Positions 43,256-54,044 of a stretch of 64,000 nucleotides of DNA are shown here, in pieces. This stretch comes from Toxonevra muliebris (taxonomy: Eukaryota; Arthropoda; Insecta; Diptera; Pallopteridae). The stretch is taken from contig OY829327.1 of assembly GCA_963691655.1 (NCBI GenBank), forward strand, positions 65,298,079 to 65,362,078, given 5' to 3'. Every line of letters starts with the position of its first letter. The first letter of the stretch is position 1. A program made the position numbers and the translations under genes. The notes under the pieces are model-generated. The model was not told where the DNA came from. It was given only the letters and a program-made list of their open reading frames with translations, and made no database searches.

Positions 43256-44440
43256 CAGGCCCGACGAGAGAGGAGTGGGTCGGGTGGTATTCCCACCGGG
43301 CCCAGAGTTTTTGAGAGGGCCCGGATTTCAATCCGAATCCAGAAAAACTTTAACAAGCGTCTATGCGTCTGAAAATTTAATTACAAACAATGAAAATTAT
43401 TTATCGGGTTAATCATCTATCAATCATGAAGGCATTTTGCAGACAGGTCCGGGACCTAAATTTTTGTTATGTAGAATAAGAAAAAAACTTTATACAAAGA
43501 ATTTGCTCATGCCAGATTTGTTTGAAAGGCTCCAGAATATCGAACTGAATTCAAGAGGTTTCATAAATATATCTGGCGACCAGCGTGAGTCGTTGATAAA
43601 ATTTAAAATAAAATTTTAATTTTAATATACCACGTTTTTAAAACGGATTAAAAAGTATAAAATAATTTCTCCTTGCCCCATACATAGATATTTATTGTAT
43701 CATTTGTGGTGGGAAGAGATAAGGCCGGGGGGGGGGAGGGCCCAGAGGTTATCACTACCGGGAAAATCTTGCATTTGAGCGTTTCGATCGACATTTAAAA
43801 TTTCAGGACGTCCTTAGTTGCGCCAATAGGTCTTCTCTAAATTACAAAATTTTGAGACCACTTCATGATAAGACTGCGCTCTATATTTCGTATGGCAGTC
43901 ATTTTTATTTGCACAATTACGTTTATCTTCCAAGTACATATTACGATTTTGCATAAAGCGTGAAATTCACAAAATAGATCAAAATAATTTATGTGCGGTT
44001 TCTAATACCTTTTTGAGTGTCCAATATATTTTGCAGTTCCGGAACAATACCTTAAAAACTTGCTGGCTATCCGATTTAGATTGCTAGTTGTGTTTATACA
44101 TTAAAAAGATCTATGGTTCTAAATGTATAACAACTTTTTCAAATCGAATTGTAATTTGTAACAAGCTAAATGTATTCAACTTTTCTTTCAAATTGAATTG
44201 GAATTCGCTTTAATATTATCAAGCAATAAAATAAATAATAATAATAATTACCCACTAATTACCCAATAATTATGTTGTCCGCGTTGGTTTTTTTTTTTTT
44301 TGTATTAATGAAGGCACCTCTGACACTCTCACAAAACTAGTTGAGCTGCAAAAAGAGAAACATACTTAGTCACATGGGTACATTTTTTTCGATTATTCCT
44401 AATGGCAACACTTACCAATTGAGTAGCATCCGTTTAGCTA
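43256..44440. other. Unassigned DNA, possible hAT-like end at 43257
   Basis: Caggcccgacgagagagga at 43258 and gtattcccaccgggcccaga resemble one end of a hAT-like MITE. A second GC-rich patch (43715-43770) holds gagggcccagaggttatcac. A matching partner end and a duplication were not found. AT-rich otherwise. Confidence 0.35.
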
Positions 44441-44854
44441 ATTCCGTGTCTGCTGTTGACTCGATGACCGCTGTGATACGTTTGCGCTTAGGGCACTCAT
44501 GATGATGGTGACCCACTTCGGAACACAGGAAACAAGCACCATCGGGTCGTTTTAGTTTCGAGTATGACCCAGAATAATGGCCGAACTATTGACAATTATA
44601 GCAGCAAACACTTAACAAGTCTGCAACTGAAGTACGAGGTTTCAACTGATGCGGCCCCGCTTCTTCTCGTATCGCTCTAACAAAACTTTCAACTTATCAC
44701 GTTGAGAGCAACGAAACACAGCGAATGCATCTTCAATATCTTCGAACCACTTCAACACGTCATAGGAATCATCACTGCTGAACCGGTGGACCATCGACTC
44801 AAACGCACTCAAATCAAACCGTTTTGGTTCTATCGTGCAAAGTTCGGCTTGCAA
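44440..44854 (-). pseudogene. Ty3/gypsy gag C-part and zinc knuckles
   Basis: The 70-codon frame (44642-44854) starts MQAELCTIEPKRFDLSAFE and continues VHRFSSDDSYDVLKWFEDIE, the capsid N-part of Ty3/gypsy Gag. Downstream, in another frame, two knuckles are readable: CYNCQ-FGHYSGSY and CFLCSEVGHHHHECPKRK. The second CCHC is complete; the first lost its last Cys. Frameshift near 44640. Confidence 0.7.
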
Positions 44855-45011
44855 CTACATCAACTCTCGCTGTTTCTGCATCACCACCAATTGTTGATCG
44901 TTATCATCATCGGCTGCTACCCTTCACCTTCATTGCGTCCATTGTCACTAATTCCTCCCGTCAGTTCACTAGTTGCACCCTCATATAGTGCGCAATCGGG
45001 ATATTCAAGGC

Positions 45012-46062
45012 AGCATTTTGGGGGGTTTGGGGGTTCTGACCCTCCCCCCCCCCAAATGTGGAAACTTTATTCTAATTTTTTAGATTAATTGCCAATGGAT
45101 GGAAAAAAAAGTCAAAATAAAATGTATTTAACGATATTTTTTACTTCCATCGGTTTTTTATCTAAAAAGTCAAATATAAAAAATAAATTTGAAATCTTAG
45201 TTACACTAAGCGATCAAATCCGATTTGTTTTCTTCGACATGAGGTTTGACTACGGATTCAAAGAGAAGGTGATGCTGAGCACTCCTGCATTCATAGTTTT
45301 TCTGGGTCAGTAACTGTTTTTGATTTAAGGTTTCGTCCTAAATCAGTTTGAAAAGTTTAAAAATTAATAAAAATAGAAAAAATAATCGGATCCTTGTAAA
45401 ATAAGACTTGCTTGAACCCCATTTTTTCCTAAAACGTTACGTGGTGGGAAGGTTTTGACCTCAGATTCGTATTCAACGTGAATTCTTTCGCAAAAACTCC
45501 ATCTTATTAGCAAAACCCATCTTTAAATTAATTTTATAACGCATTATTGCTCAGAGCACCACGACTAGAAAGATCTCTTTCAATGCTGTGACTTCACGAA
45601 TTTAGGGAATATAAGCTAACCTCATTCGGGTTTCTTATCATTGATAATGGCTCAAATACCCAATGATGATCATTTGAAAAAAATTAGCCTCTACTATTTT
45701 TGGTAATTTTTTTGAGGTTGGGTACATCATCAGAAGTGGAAAGTCAATGAGTTAATGAAATTATGCTCCTCGCGGTAAAAAAAAAAAAGCTCTAGAATGC
45801 ACATTGAATAATATTTTTTTGAAAAAACTTAATTTGATTATTCTGGGAATTTTTTGTCACTTTTGGCCATTTTTTTGAGGTTAAGATTAAAAAAAATCGG
45901 AAAATTTTTCCTAAAATTTTAATATTATAGGGTCCATCAAATGTATCATTGATTTCATTTATTGTATTTAAAAACCAGTTTGATAAAAATTATTTATGAA
46001 TATTTTCTTCGAATGAAAACCTGCCCCCCCCAAAAAAAATTTCTGGCTACGGCCCTGGCTTC
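45012..46062. mobile_element. Insertion in gag, 9-bp target duplication
   Basis: The direct repeat attcaaggc (45003-45011 and 46063-46071) flanks 1051 bp. On the minus strand gag coding reads DEMVSAL up to the insertion and LEYPDCALYEGAT after it, so the inserted DNA splits gag. Ends are C-rich (ccctccccccccccc near 45042) and complementary G-type; ggctacggccctgg at the right resembles a known CAGGGCCGTAGCC-type transposon end. The true end may be a few bases inside. No transposase seen. Superfamily unknown. Confidence 0.75.
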
Positions 46063-46071
46063 ATTCAAGGC

Positions 46072-46190
46072 GCTCACCATTTCGTCACTCGTTGGACGGT
46101 GCATTTTTAAAAACAGAATTCAATCTCTGGTTCCCGAGAGGGAGCGTGGAAACTATAACCTTTTATTACAAGCTTATTGAGATGTTAATT
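46072..46190 (-). pseudogene. Ty3/gypsy gag N-terminal end
   Basis: A minus-strand frame starting near 46106 reads MHRPTSDEMVSALN. It continues on the other side of the 45012-46062 insertion with the same phase of the repeat attcaaggc. No upstream LTR was found. Confidence 0.5.
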
Positions 46191-46427
46191 TACAACCAAT
46201 TGTCTTATTCGTCTTAACTCGCTGACACGCCACCAAAGAATGCCTTTTCGAACAACAATCTCGATTCCTCGAAAAAAAACATACCATGGCGTGCATATAC
46301 ATTTTTTTTGTTGGAACAGCAAAAGAAGTATTCAAGAATACAGCACTCAGACAAGTTCTACGTCCATTGTACCATATCCCGTGTTCCTCTTTGCTATTCT
46401 TTAAATCTACCAGATTTATTAATAAAT
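46191..46427. other. No feature seen
   Basis: AT-rich spacer between the gypsy relic and the long-TIR element; a 66-codon frame here is not supported. Confidence 0.35.
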
Positions 46428-46856
46428 CTTAGGGTCGAAAAAAGTGAAACGGTCAGCCAGCAACAAAATTTTTTTCGGACTTCTAGGACAATGATGTTTT
46501 TCGATTAAGGTACGAATATCTTCTTACTCCCTAAAAAAAATTTCAAAAAAATTTGACTTATTTTGCAAATAATCGCGGGTTGTAAATTTGCGTAGTATAT
46601 TTTTTATTTATTCATATCTCGGAAACGAATAAAGATAATTAAACTAATAAAAAATAAAGCCGTTGTATTTGCTAGTCACGTTTAAGCTATCACCGTGATT
46701 TCAAAAATGCCGCGCGCAAATAGTGGTTGAAACCATTCTTCGGTTTAAAGAAACATCGTTGGAGAATTTCTAGTGACAAAAAAGTGGAATAATAAATTTC
46801 ATTTTCACTAAATAAATTTCATTTTTACTTAGTATCTAGTAGTGTAGATATTGTAA

Positions 46857-47602
46857 ATAGGGGATGCAAGCCTACTTTCATTACAGCAGCCAGGGAGGAG
46901 GTGTTGGACCTCACCCTAGCAAGCAGAATATTGTCCGATTCTATTGTGAATTGGAGAGTCTCAGATGAAGCGTCCCTGTCTGATCATCAACACATAGTTT
47001 TTGACATTCCAGGACGTACTGAACTCCTTGCTAATGCAATTAATCCAAGAAGGACTAATTGGAGTCTGGACCAAGCCATCGTGGGCACAAAGATAGAATC
47101 CATTGCTACCTCTATCAGCTCAGTTGATGAACTGGAAAAGGCAGTAACTCAGCTCAATAATGTGCTAATATCTTCCTATCAAGACAGCAATTTCGTTCCT
47201 TCAACCAAAGTGGTACGCAAGGTACCCTGGTGGAACAATCAGCTGTCAGACATGCGCAAGCATGTCAGGAAGTTATTCAATAAATCAAAACGTACAAAGC
47301 AGTGGAATGAATATAGGATGGCACTGACGGAGTACAATACAGAAATTAGGAAGTCAAAACGAGACTGCTGGAGAAGACACTGTGAGAATATCTCCAAAGG
47401 GTTTTCGCCAAAGACTCTTCTAATGGGGTTGGTCTCCTCAAAAAGCATGATGGCACTTTTACTGCCAATCATCGCGAGACTCTGGAAACTTTACTTCATG
47501 TTCATTTTCCGGGGTCTTCTACGGAAGTTACTTCGTCCTCTCCTGAAATCCATGATCATAGGATCTGCCTCTCCAGTAGGACGAAGAGCCATTCAGGGGT
47601 AA
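46857..47602 (+). pseudogene. LOA-like endonuclease C-part and linker
   Basis: GCKPTFITAAREEVLDLTLA and VNWRVSDEASLSDHQHIVF are the last blocks of an apurinic-type endonuclease, with the catalytic SDH. Then comes the WWNNQLSDMRKHVRKLFNKS linker. The frame ends at a stop at 47602; reverse transcriptase continues in another frame. It would nick target DNA for reverse transcription. Confidence 0.8.
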
Positions 47603-47631
47603 TTTTTGACCGGGACAAGGTTAAATGGGCA

Positions 47632-48537
47632 GTGGCCTCTTTTCCAGCAATGTTGCAGAACTGTCTGGAAAACATCCTTGACCACCTAGATAAAATGTTT
47701 AGGGCAAGTTTCAATTGGGGATATATTCCAAGTTTTTGGAGAAAGGTGGTTGTCGTCTTCATTCCCAAACAAGGCAACAGGCCTCTGGAACTCCCTAAAT
47801 CTTACAGGCTTATAAGCCTCACGTCTTTCCTGCTTAAAACCATGGAAAAACTGCTTGATTTACACTTTAGAAGTAAACTTGCAAACTTGATACCTCTTCA
47901 TCGCACGCAGTTTGCTTACATTAAGGGTAAATCGACCGAAGTCGCATTACATTGTCTTGTCAGTAAAATTGAAAAAACCTTTCGATCTAAAGAGATTGCG
48001 CTCTGTGCCTTCCTTGACATTGAGGGTGCCTTCGACAATATTGGATTCGGTTCTATTTCCAGAGCTCTGGAATGTAAGAGTATTGATTCCCAATCCATTG
48101 CCTGGGTGGATGCCGTGCTGAAGGAGCGTGAAATCTCATCCATGCTAGGCAAAGCCACTGTGTGCATTAAGGCTGTAAAAGGCTGCCCACAAGGCGGTGT
48201 TCTATCACCTCTAATGTGGTCCTTAGTAATTGATGACCTTTTGACCAAACTAGATGAGTCTGGTTTTGAGGCCATCGGTTATGCGGATGATTTGGTAAAC
48301 ATCGTATCTGGAAAGTATGATTCAACTATCACGGAGGTGATGAAATCAGCTTTCCTATTGGTTTCAAATTGGTGCGCCGTAGACGGCCTATCAATCAATC
48401 CCAATAAAGCTGTTCTTGTTCCCCTTACTAAGAGATACAAACTGGACCTCGGTCCCATTTCCATACAAGACACTGTTATTGTGTACTCTGATGAGGTCAA
48501 ATATTTAGGCATCACGCTTAAAAAACGACTGAACTAG
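47632..48537 (+). pseudogene. LOA-like reverse transcriptase
   Basis: A 301-codon frame without stops: WRKVVVVFIPKQGNRPLELP, YRLISLTSFLLKTMEKLLD, AYIKGKSTEVALHCLVSKIE, CAFLDIEGAFDNIGFGSISR (first catalytic Asp), GCPQGGVLSPLMWSLVIDDL, IGYADDLVNIV (YADD box near 48280) and DEVKYLGITLKKRLN. It is the best preserved LINE reverse transcriptase in the window, but the frame ends early at a stop after KRLN, and the endonuclease is in another frame. Confidence 0.85.
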
Positions 48538-48589
48538 AACACTCACTTATACACTGTCCGCTTAAAAGCCACTAGGACTTTCTGGGCCT

Positions 48590-48723
48590 AATATTCGTAT
48601 TATTTTGTTTTCATTTTTGATATCTTTGACTTTCTTTCTAACGTTTATATCTTCGTCAGCTAGCATTGAAAGAGTAATGTTCTTCAAACCGAATAGATTG
48701 CAGCCAGTATTTGTACGCGGTAT
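48590..48723. other. No feature seen
   Basis: Short spacer between the LINE and the right arm of the long-TIR element. Confidence 0.35.
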
Positions 48724-49280
48724 TTTCGAAATCACGGTGATAGCTTAAACGTGACTAGCAAATACATCGACTTTAATTTTTGTTAATCGCACAAAATTAT
48801 TAGAAATTCATTTAAAACTTATTTCTATTACAACTTAATTTTTGAAATTTCGTTACACAGTTGGTCATTCTGCTATGGATATTACTAAGAACGAGCGCAT
48901 TTGTACTCTCGCGTCATCAGAAAAATAGGCATAACTTCTTCCATATAAGAGGTTACTAACTTTTTTTTGTTTTGATTTACTTGGTGTCATTTTACGCTTG
49001 AGATAATGGTCGAATTCGCAATAGTTTACAGAAATTGTTTATAACTGGCTTCATTTCAGAAAATCATTTAATTATCTCTATTCGTTTCCGAGATATGAAT
49101 AAATAAAAAATATACTACGCAAATTTACAACCCGCGATTATTTGCAAAATAAGTAAAAATTTTTTGAAATCTTTTTAGGGAGTAAGAGGATATTCGTACC
49201 TTAATCGAAAAACATCGTTGACCTAGAAATTCGAGAAATTTTTTTTTTTGCTGACCGTTTCACTTTTTTCTACCCCTTAG

Positions 49281-50660
49281 CAGATCCTGCGGTGTTACAG
49301 AGCTCAGGTGTTCATCTCCCAACACTCGAGTGCCAAATAAGGTTACTCTGATTCGACAGGAATTGGGGCTGACACTAAAAAAGTGGTCTGCCGTCTCTAC
49401 ACATTCTTCCTCCAAACTACAGGCAGCACAGAAGGCATTAGCTCCCAGGCCAACTATAGTCTTTGGCCCAATAGAAGTGACCTGTGTATAGTCTCACCAG
49501 CTGCCTACAGCTCTTTCTATTAATTAAACAGAAAGTCTGTTAGACGCTTAGAGATAACAGGTAACATGGCCTTTATCTGTCTACAGCCCCTCAATTCCTC
49601 CCATTTACGATTTTTTTTGGTGACAAAGAGAGTACAGGTTCTGGGCCCAGGAAACCATATCAACAGCAGGCTATTGTGTATTCCAACACAATAAAGCCTG
49701 GATTTACAATGCATAACCAGTTTAGGTGTCGTTAGAGGATTAAGCAAGGATTTAATCGCAGCTTGACTGTTACTAAATACACAAATACTCCTTTCTCTCC
49801 AACCATTATCAATTACATGGTCCATTGCCATGATGATTGCAAAACTTTCTGCTTGAAAAACAGAACCATACAACCCAAGAGAGAAGTGAAGCTGCACTTT
49901 AATGAAGACCAAAGAAACCGAACCGAGTTCTGTTTTGGAGCCGTCAGTGAAAATGCGCTGACAATCAACTCCCGGCCCAGGTCACAGCAAAAACCAAGTT
50001 CGGGCCCTCTGAAATTTCTATTGTATAACGCTGTTTTAAAACTGGAGTTAGAACTGTTAGGTCCAAGTCAGTATCTTCAACAATGACACCAATATCCCAG
50101 CAAGTGTCATGCCAATACCCATTGCGTTTAAGCCTACAGATGGCTTTGACAGCCTCTCCTTTAGCAAAAATATCAAGGGGTGGTAAGTTGAGTCCAAGGA
50201 TCGGCCAGGTGTTGTAGGAAAAGCTCCCGTACAACAAATAGCCACAGTCTTTTGAAGTCTGGCAAGAGCTTTCCTAACGCTGTCAACATTAAGTATGCTC
50301 CACTAGACTATGGACACATAGGTGATGATGGGTCGAATCATAGTCTTATAAAGCCATAAGACTTTATAAGGTGATAGGCCTGCATTGACAAAAAGCTGCC
50401 AGTGCCTTGGATACCTTTAGCTCAATATGAGAACGCCATAGAAGTTTGGTATCTAGAATGACTCCTAGATATTTCACTTCTTGGGATAGCTAAATAATGA
50501 TTCCTCTGGGTACTGATAAAACGAGACCATCAATTTTCCTTCTCCTGGTGAAAAGGATAACACCAGTTTTAAGAGGGTTAACCGACACCCGTTTGAGCAT
50601 CACAAAGAGTCAATCATATTCAGAGCAGTTTGGGCCTTCCTACAAACATACCTGACCGAT
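49281..50660 (-). pseudogene. LOA-like LINE, 3' part with RNase H
   Basis: Minus-strand order: VKYLGVILDTKLLWRSHIEL (near 50450), then a coding-like stretch with frame breaks, then DIFAKGEAVKAICRLKRN (49965-50237), then RNase H blocks FQAESFAIIMAMDHVIDN and CVFSNSQAAIKSL in a 130-codon frame (49520-49912), and a tail with CR-type and cysteine residues near 49460-49300. RNase H after reverse transcriptase marks the LOA/I-like LINE group. It overlaps the plus-strand LOA piece in domain only at KYLG. It could be the rest of the same element inverted or a second copy. Confidence 0.75.
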
Positions 50661-51583
50661 TGGCCCGTGATTAAGCAGGCAACGTCACACTGTGTAACAA
50701 AGGTGGAAACAAATAAAAAAAGTCAAGTTCGAATATTGATAATATTTGAATGCAGTTCAATAGATTTTGGAAATTACTTTTATTTTGCCATAAAAAAACG
50801 TATTAACAGTAAATACTACTTTGGTAGCTTCACTTCTAACTCCTGTAACTTTTTTATTTTTGTTTGAAATATGATGAAATTTTTTGTATTTTGTTGTATT
50901 ATTCTTTAAGGGCATACCCAGTTTTGATGCATTTTAATTTTTCGTTTTGAAGTACCATTACTTGAAAAATCGCCATCTTAAAACACACAAAAAAAACCCC
51001 AAAGTTTACAGAGCTTTTAAAAAAATCGTCCAAAAAGTCCTCTCTAATTTTTACTTATTTATTTCTCTACAATAATAAAAAAATTTCAGCTGCGTATGCT
51101 CGAATGAAAAAAGCAGTTTTTTGAAAAATGTGAACACACCAAATTTAAGCGGTATCTATATGTACTTATGCATATTTACATATATAAATATATATATTTT
51201 ACATAAATAAATATAATTGTATATATGCATAGTAGGGAGTACCAATTTTTTTAAAATACTCAGACGAAAATTCTATAGGTATTGAATCCTGATCAAGTAT
51301 GAAGAAAGTTTGGCAAAAAAATTATCCTTCCCCCGTAAAACTCGTAGAAGCTTCAAATGTTTTATATGAAACTAATAAATAAAACGAATAAATTCATATA
51401 GAACAGTAGAAACTTTTACGAACTTTCTACTTTCTTTCGGAGGATGCTTTAAAAGTATGACACAAGGAGTTTAGAAAGTGTGGAATAGAAAATACAAGAA
51501 AAACTTCTTGAGAAGCGTGTAATAGTGATTTGTTATCGCGGTTATTACAATCTTCTGAGCCACTTATTTCTGCTGAATGAATA
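50661..51583. other. No feature seen
   Basis: AT-rich, including a low-complexity tata-rich stretch near 51175-51235. A 66-codon frame (50667-50867) is unsupported. Confidence 0.4.
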
Positions 51584-51640
51584 ACTTGCAAAAGATATTA
51601 GACAGTTCATTATCTTAGAAAACTAGTGGTCAAGATATAG
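51584..51640 (+). repeat. Direct repeat copy 1 (see 52391-52452)
   Basis: Acttgcaaaagatattagac begins both copies and gtggtcaagatatag ends them; the copies are nearly identical over about 57-62 bp. Copy 1 continues with codons for SSASSSDYEGGNESE and a stop (to about 51705), an acidic C-terminal tail. Copy 2 does not. Confidence 0.7.
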
Positions 51641-52166
51641 ATTCAGAAATTGTTTTCTCATCTGCTTCGTCGTCAGACTATGAAGGAGGAAATGAAAGCG
51701 AATAAATTTTAAGCAATTTGTTTAATTTTTGTAGAAATTATAAGTTTATATATTTAAAAAATTGTATTACTGAGTGAAATAAAATAGTTTGATAACATCT
51801 AATTATTTATGTATATTACATCAATTGAATGAATTACACAAAAATCATAAAAAATATAGATAATCATTGCAGCTTTAAGGCTGGTACGCTGCTGAAAATA
51901 AATTTCGCTTCCAATAGTAAACCTATGTAAAAAAAACGAAGCGAAAACGAAATGAAATTTGTTTTCATTTGCATTTCGTTTTGCGTATGGCATTTATAAG
52001 TATTTTTGTTGATTTGTGGAAAGTTAATTTGACAACCGGCAATTTCGCTACGAAGAAGCCATTTCAATTTGAAGCGCGCAAACAAATAGAAGCAAGTGAG
52101 TAATAATTTTTAAATATGTTATGTATGGTATATTTCTGATAAAATATTAATCCTTTTATTTTCAGA

Positions 52167-52590
52167 AATGGCTGAAGAAGTTTTTGAAATGGAGGTAGTA
52201 GAAGTGGGGAAAGGCTCCGAAATAAATTTGGCATTGAAGAAAAAAAAACTTTGGCGAACGAAGTGAAAAAGCGGCCATGCATATGGAGCACCATTGACCA
52301 CAATCACAGTAGCAGTGTAGCTGTATCTGCAGCTATGAAAAAACGAGGTATGTGATAAGTTCCCAAACTCCAGTGTGCTCACATAAAAAAACTTGCAAAA
52401 GATATTAGACAGTTTATTATCTTAGAACCAGAAAATAGTGGTCAAGATATAGTTCATTAAAAATATTCGTTATTTTATTTCATATTACATTATATATTTG
52501 TAAAATTATAATATATTTTCAATTTGTCTTAGTTGATGAATGCAAAGCAGCCTGGTCACCGTTACGCGACAACAGGAGGTACCACAGGCA
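52167..52590 (+). pseudogene. MADF/Myb-like partner protein of Harbinger
   Basis: An ATG at 52167 opens MAEEVFEMEVVEVGKGSEIN and LKKKKLWRTK, then a stop. A second exon-like piece after an acceptor-like tttgtcttag (ends 52531) reads VDECKAAWSPLRDNRRYHRQ, the C-terminal W-LRD-R pattern of MADF domains. Such proteins partner with Harbinger transposase to enter the nucleus and bind DNA. A donor-like gaggtatgtg follows at about 52348. Frame damage suggests a relic. Confidence 0.5.
52391..52452 (+). repeat. Direct repeat copy 2 (see 51584-51640)
   Basis: Nearly identical to 51584-51640 with a small insertion. It lies in the intron-like part of the partner gene. Confidence 0.7.
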
Positions 52591-52599
52591 GGCTTTCTC

Positions 52600-52871
52600 C
52601 ATTTTGTGGAAAATTCATTCCGTCACTGCTTTCTCAAACTCGCTATTTGCGAATATATTGGCATCGCCTTCACTGCTATAGGCACCTATGTCCAGGTAGA
52701 TAAATTTATATCTGCAATCAGCAACAGCGCACACAGCTATCGAGTGAAAACCCTTGAAATAAAATAAATTTTTAATGTATACTGTAGATTCCTACGCATA
52801 TCCACTATACCTTATAGTTGTAAAATATGCTACCATCCATGGCGCACAGGCAATTAGGAAACTGCCAGCAG
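52600..52871 (-). pseudogene. Harbinger transposase, C-terminal part
   Basis: From 52871 on the minus strand: QFPNCLCAMDGS (first catalytic Asp), then after a frame break KFILFQGFHSIAVCAVADCR and YKFIYLDIGAYSSEGDANIF, then ANSEFEKAVTE. GAYSSEGD is the second-Asp block. A stop follows near 52630. This is the DDE_Tnp_4 pattern of PIF/Harbinger. The N-part is on the other side of the hAT-like insertion. Confidence 0.8.
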
Positions 52872-53815
52872 CAGTGTGGCCAACTCAGCGCTTTTACCGG
52901 TAAATTTAGTGCTTTTTGAAAATTAAAACGCGGGAAAAAAGTGATTTAGCGGTCAGCGGGTTTTTAGCGCATTTTTTTCAATTTAAAAGACACTAAATGC
53001 TCCGCTCCACGGAAGGACAGCTCACATTCTGTGCGAATGTCCGCCCTTGGCTCGGCTCAGAGGAGGAATCTTCGGTACATCTTTTCCCACGATTAACAAT
53101 ATAAAATATTCTTCAGCAAACGACGTTTTAGCTTTCATTAGGTCAGCTGAACGTCTTTTGTCATAAGTGGGGATTGGCACAAAAGATCTTTTAGGTCGCA
53201 GTGCCTGCCTGTTTGGGCTCCCCTCGTAAACATATAATAATAAAAATGGTCCGCTAAATAATCCATTTCCTGAATAATCCTAACAAAATTTTTTATCGAA
53301 ACAATGAGCAATGAACTTATTTAAAACCAAATCAATTCAATAAATTCTGTACTTCATATAAAAAATGGATTAAAACACGAAAATTCATTTTGTGAAAACT
53401 ACAAAATACTTGATGAAGTAAATAAACAGCACTAGTATTTATAATGCTTCTGAATTTAGACTAAAGAGTGTGTTATGGCCAGAAGAAGTTGATAGTAATG
53501 AAGACAATATGGACATCGACATCGATATGTGATAGTTATAAATTATTACTCTGTATATTTTTTTGTGATCAAAGTGTATAAAATACACTTTTTCCATTAT
53601 CTTATTTTTGTTTTTCTTGTGATTGTATAATTAAGGAATTCTGTGAATTAAAAACTTTAAAAATACATGTATTTAATTAATTTTCTTTTTAATGGGTATA
53701 TAAAAAATTTGTTTTTAACACTTTTAAAATGAAAAATTTCAGCGCTTTTTTAAAGAAAATACTCGTTTTATTCTTCATTTTATCGGATTTTGAAAAACAA
53801 AAGTTTGCCACACTG
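52872..53815. mobile_element. hAT-like element inside the Harbinger transposase
   Basis: Starts cagtgtggccaactcagcgc and ends, inverted, cagtgtggcaaac. The 8-bp flanks gccagcag (52864-52871) and gccagcgg (53816-53823) differ by one base. Length is 944 bp. A C-terminal-like acidic frame (WPEEVDSNEDNMDIDIDM, ends near 53532) may be a scrap of its own transposase or an extra. The reading frame of Harbinger continues precisely on either side. Confidence 0.85.
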
Positions 53816-54014
53816 GCCAGCGGCTATCGAAACCGTTAGCAGTTTCGAGAAACTCCTCTTCTGTTAAAGTTGCCATGTACGATTGCAACTCCACACCAAT
53901 TGCGCTGCATACTACATATATAATGGTCTCTATATATTGCTTATAAATTGGCGCGATGTGCCTTGGTAACGATCCTGAAGCTAGGAATCTATAAAATAAA
54001 AAGCATAAAAGCAA
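53816..54014 (-). pseudogene. Harbinger transposase, N-terminal part
   Basis: The frame starts near 54014 and reads FYRFLASGSLPRHIAPIYKQ, ETIIYVVCSAIGVELQSYMA, TLTEEEFLETANGFDSRW. This is the helix-turn-helix plus the RW end that precedes the FPNC-AMDG catalytic block. It stops where the hAT-like element begins. One break in the middle cannot be excluded. Confidence 0.75.
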
Positions 54015-54044
54015 CTATTAATTTCGTTAATAATATTAACCATC

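Larger units (their letters stand above)
41685..46190 (-). mobile_element. Ty3/gypsy-type retrotransposon relic
   Basis: On the minus strand the order is gag N-end (46190-44640), zinc knuckle (44630-44440), protease (43031-42714), integrase (42680-41990) and a C-terminal tail (to 41685). Reverse transcriptase and RNase H are missing between protease and integrase. A LINE fragment and other DNA lie between knuckle and protease, and a 1.05-kb insertion splits gag. No LTRs found. Confidence 0.75.
46829..48585 (+). mobile_element. LOA-like LINE, 5' half of pol
   Basis: The piece holds the end of the endonuclease and the reverse transcriptase, then stops abruptly after KYLGITLKKRLNWNTHLYT. The RNase H and tail are missing. 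It lies inside the long-TIR element. It faces, in opposite orientation, the 3' part of a similar element at 49281-50660. Confidence 0.7.
46428..49280. mobile_element. Long-TIR element interrupted by a LOA LINE
   Basis: The left arm (46428 to about 46712) and right arm (about 48724 to 49280) are inverted copies. Shared blocks include aaaaaagtgaaacggtcagc, gtttttcgattaaggtacga, caaataatcgcgggttgtaa, tcatatctcggaaacgaata and agtcacgtttaagctatcac. The left arm lacks about 270 bp that the right arm keeps. No transposase. The LINE at 46829-48585 lies between the arms. Confidence 0.75.
51880..54014. mobile_element. PIF/Harbinger element relic
   Basis: It contains a plus-strand MADF/Myb-like frame and a minus-strand DDE transposase, the two-protein layout of PIF/Harbinger elements. 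An end-like ggctggtacgctgctga lies at about 51882; the other end was not found. The transposase is split by a hAT-like insertion at 52872-53815, and the whole is followed directly by a BEL element at about 54045. Confidence 0.65.

Noticed and set aside
43715..43770. Partner end for the hAT-like end at 43257
   Set aside because: The GC-rich block is in direct, not inverted, orientation and no duplication flanks it.
44702..45088. 128-codon plus frame with His-rich stretch
   Set aside because: Antisense to the gypsy gag region and crosses the insertion boundary at 45012.
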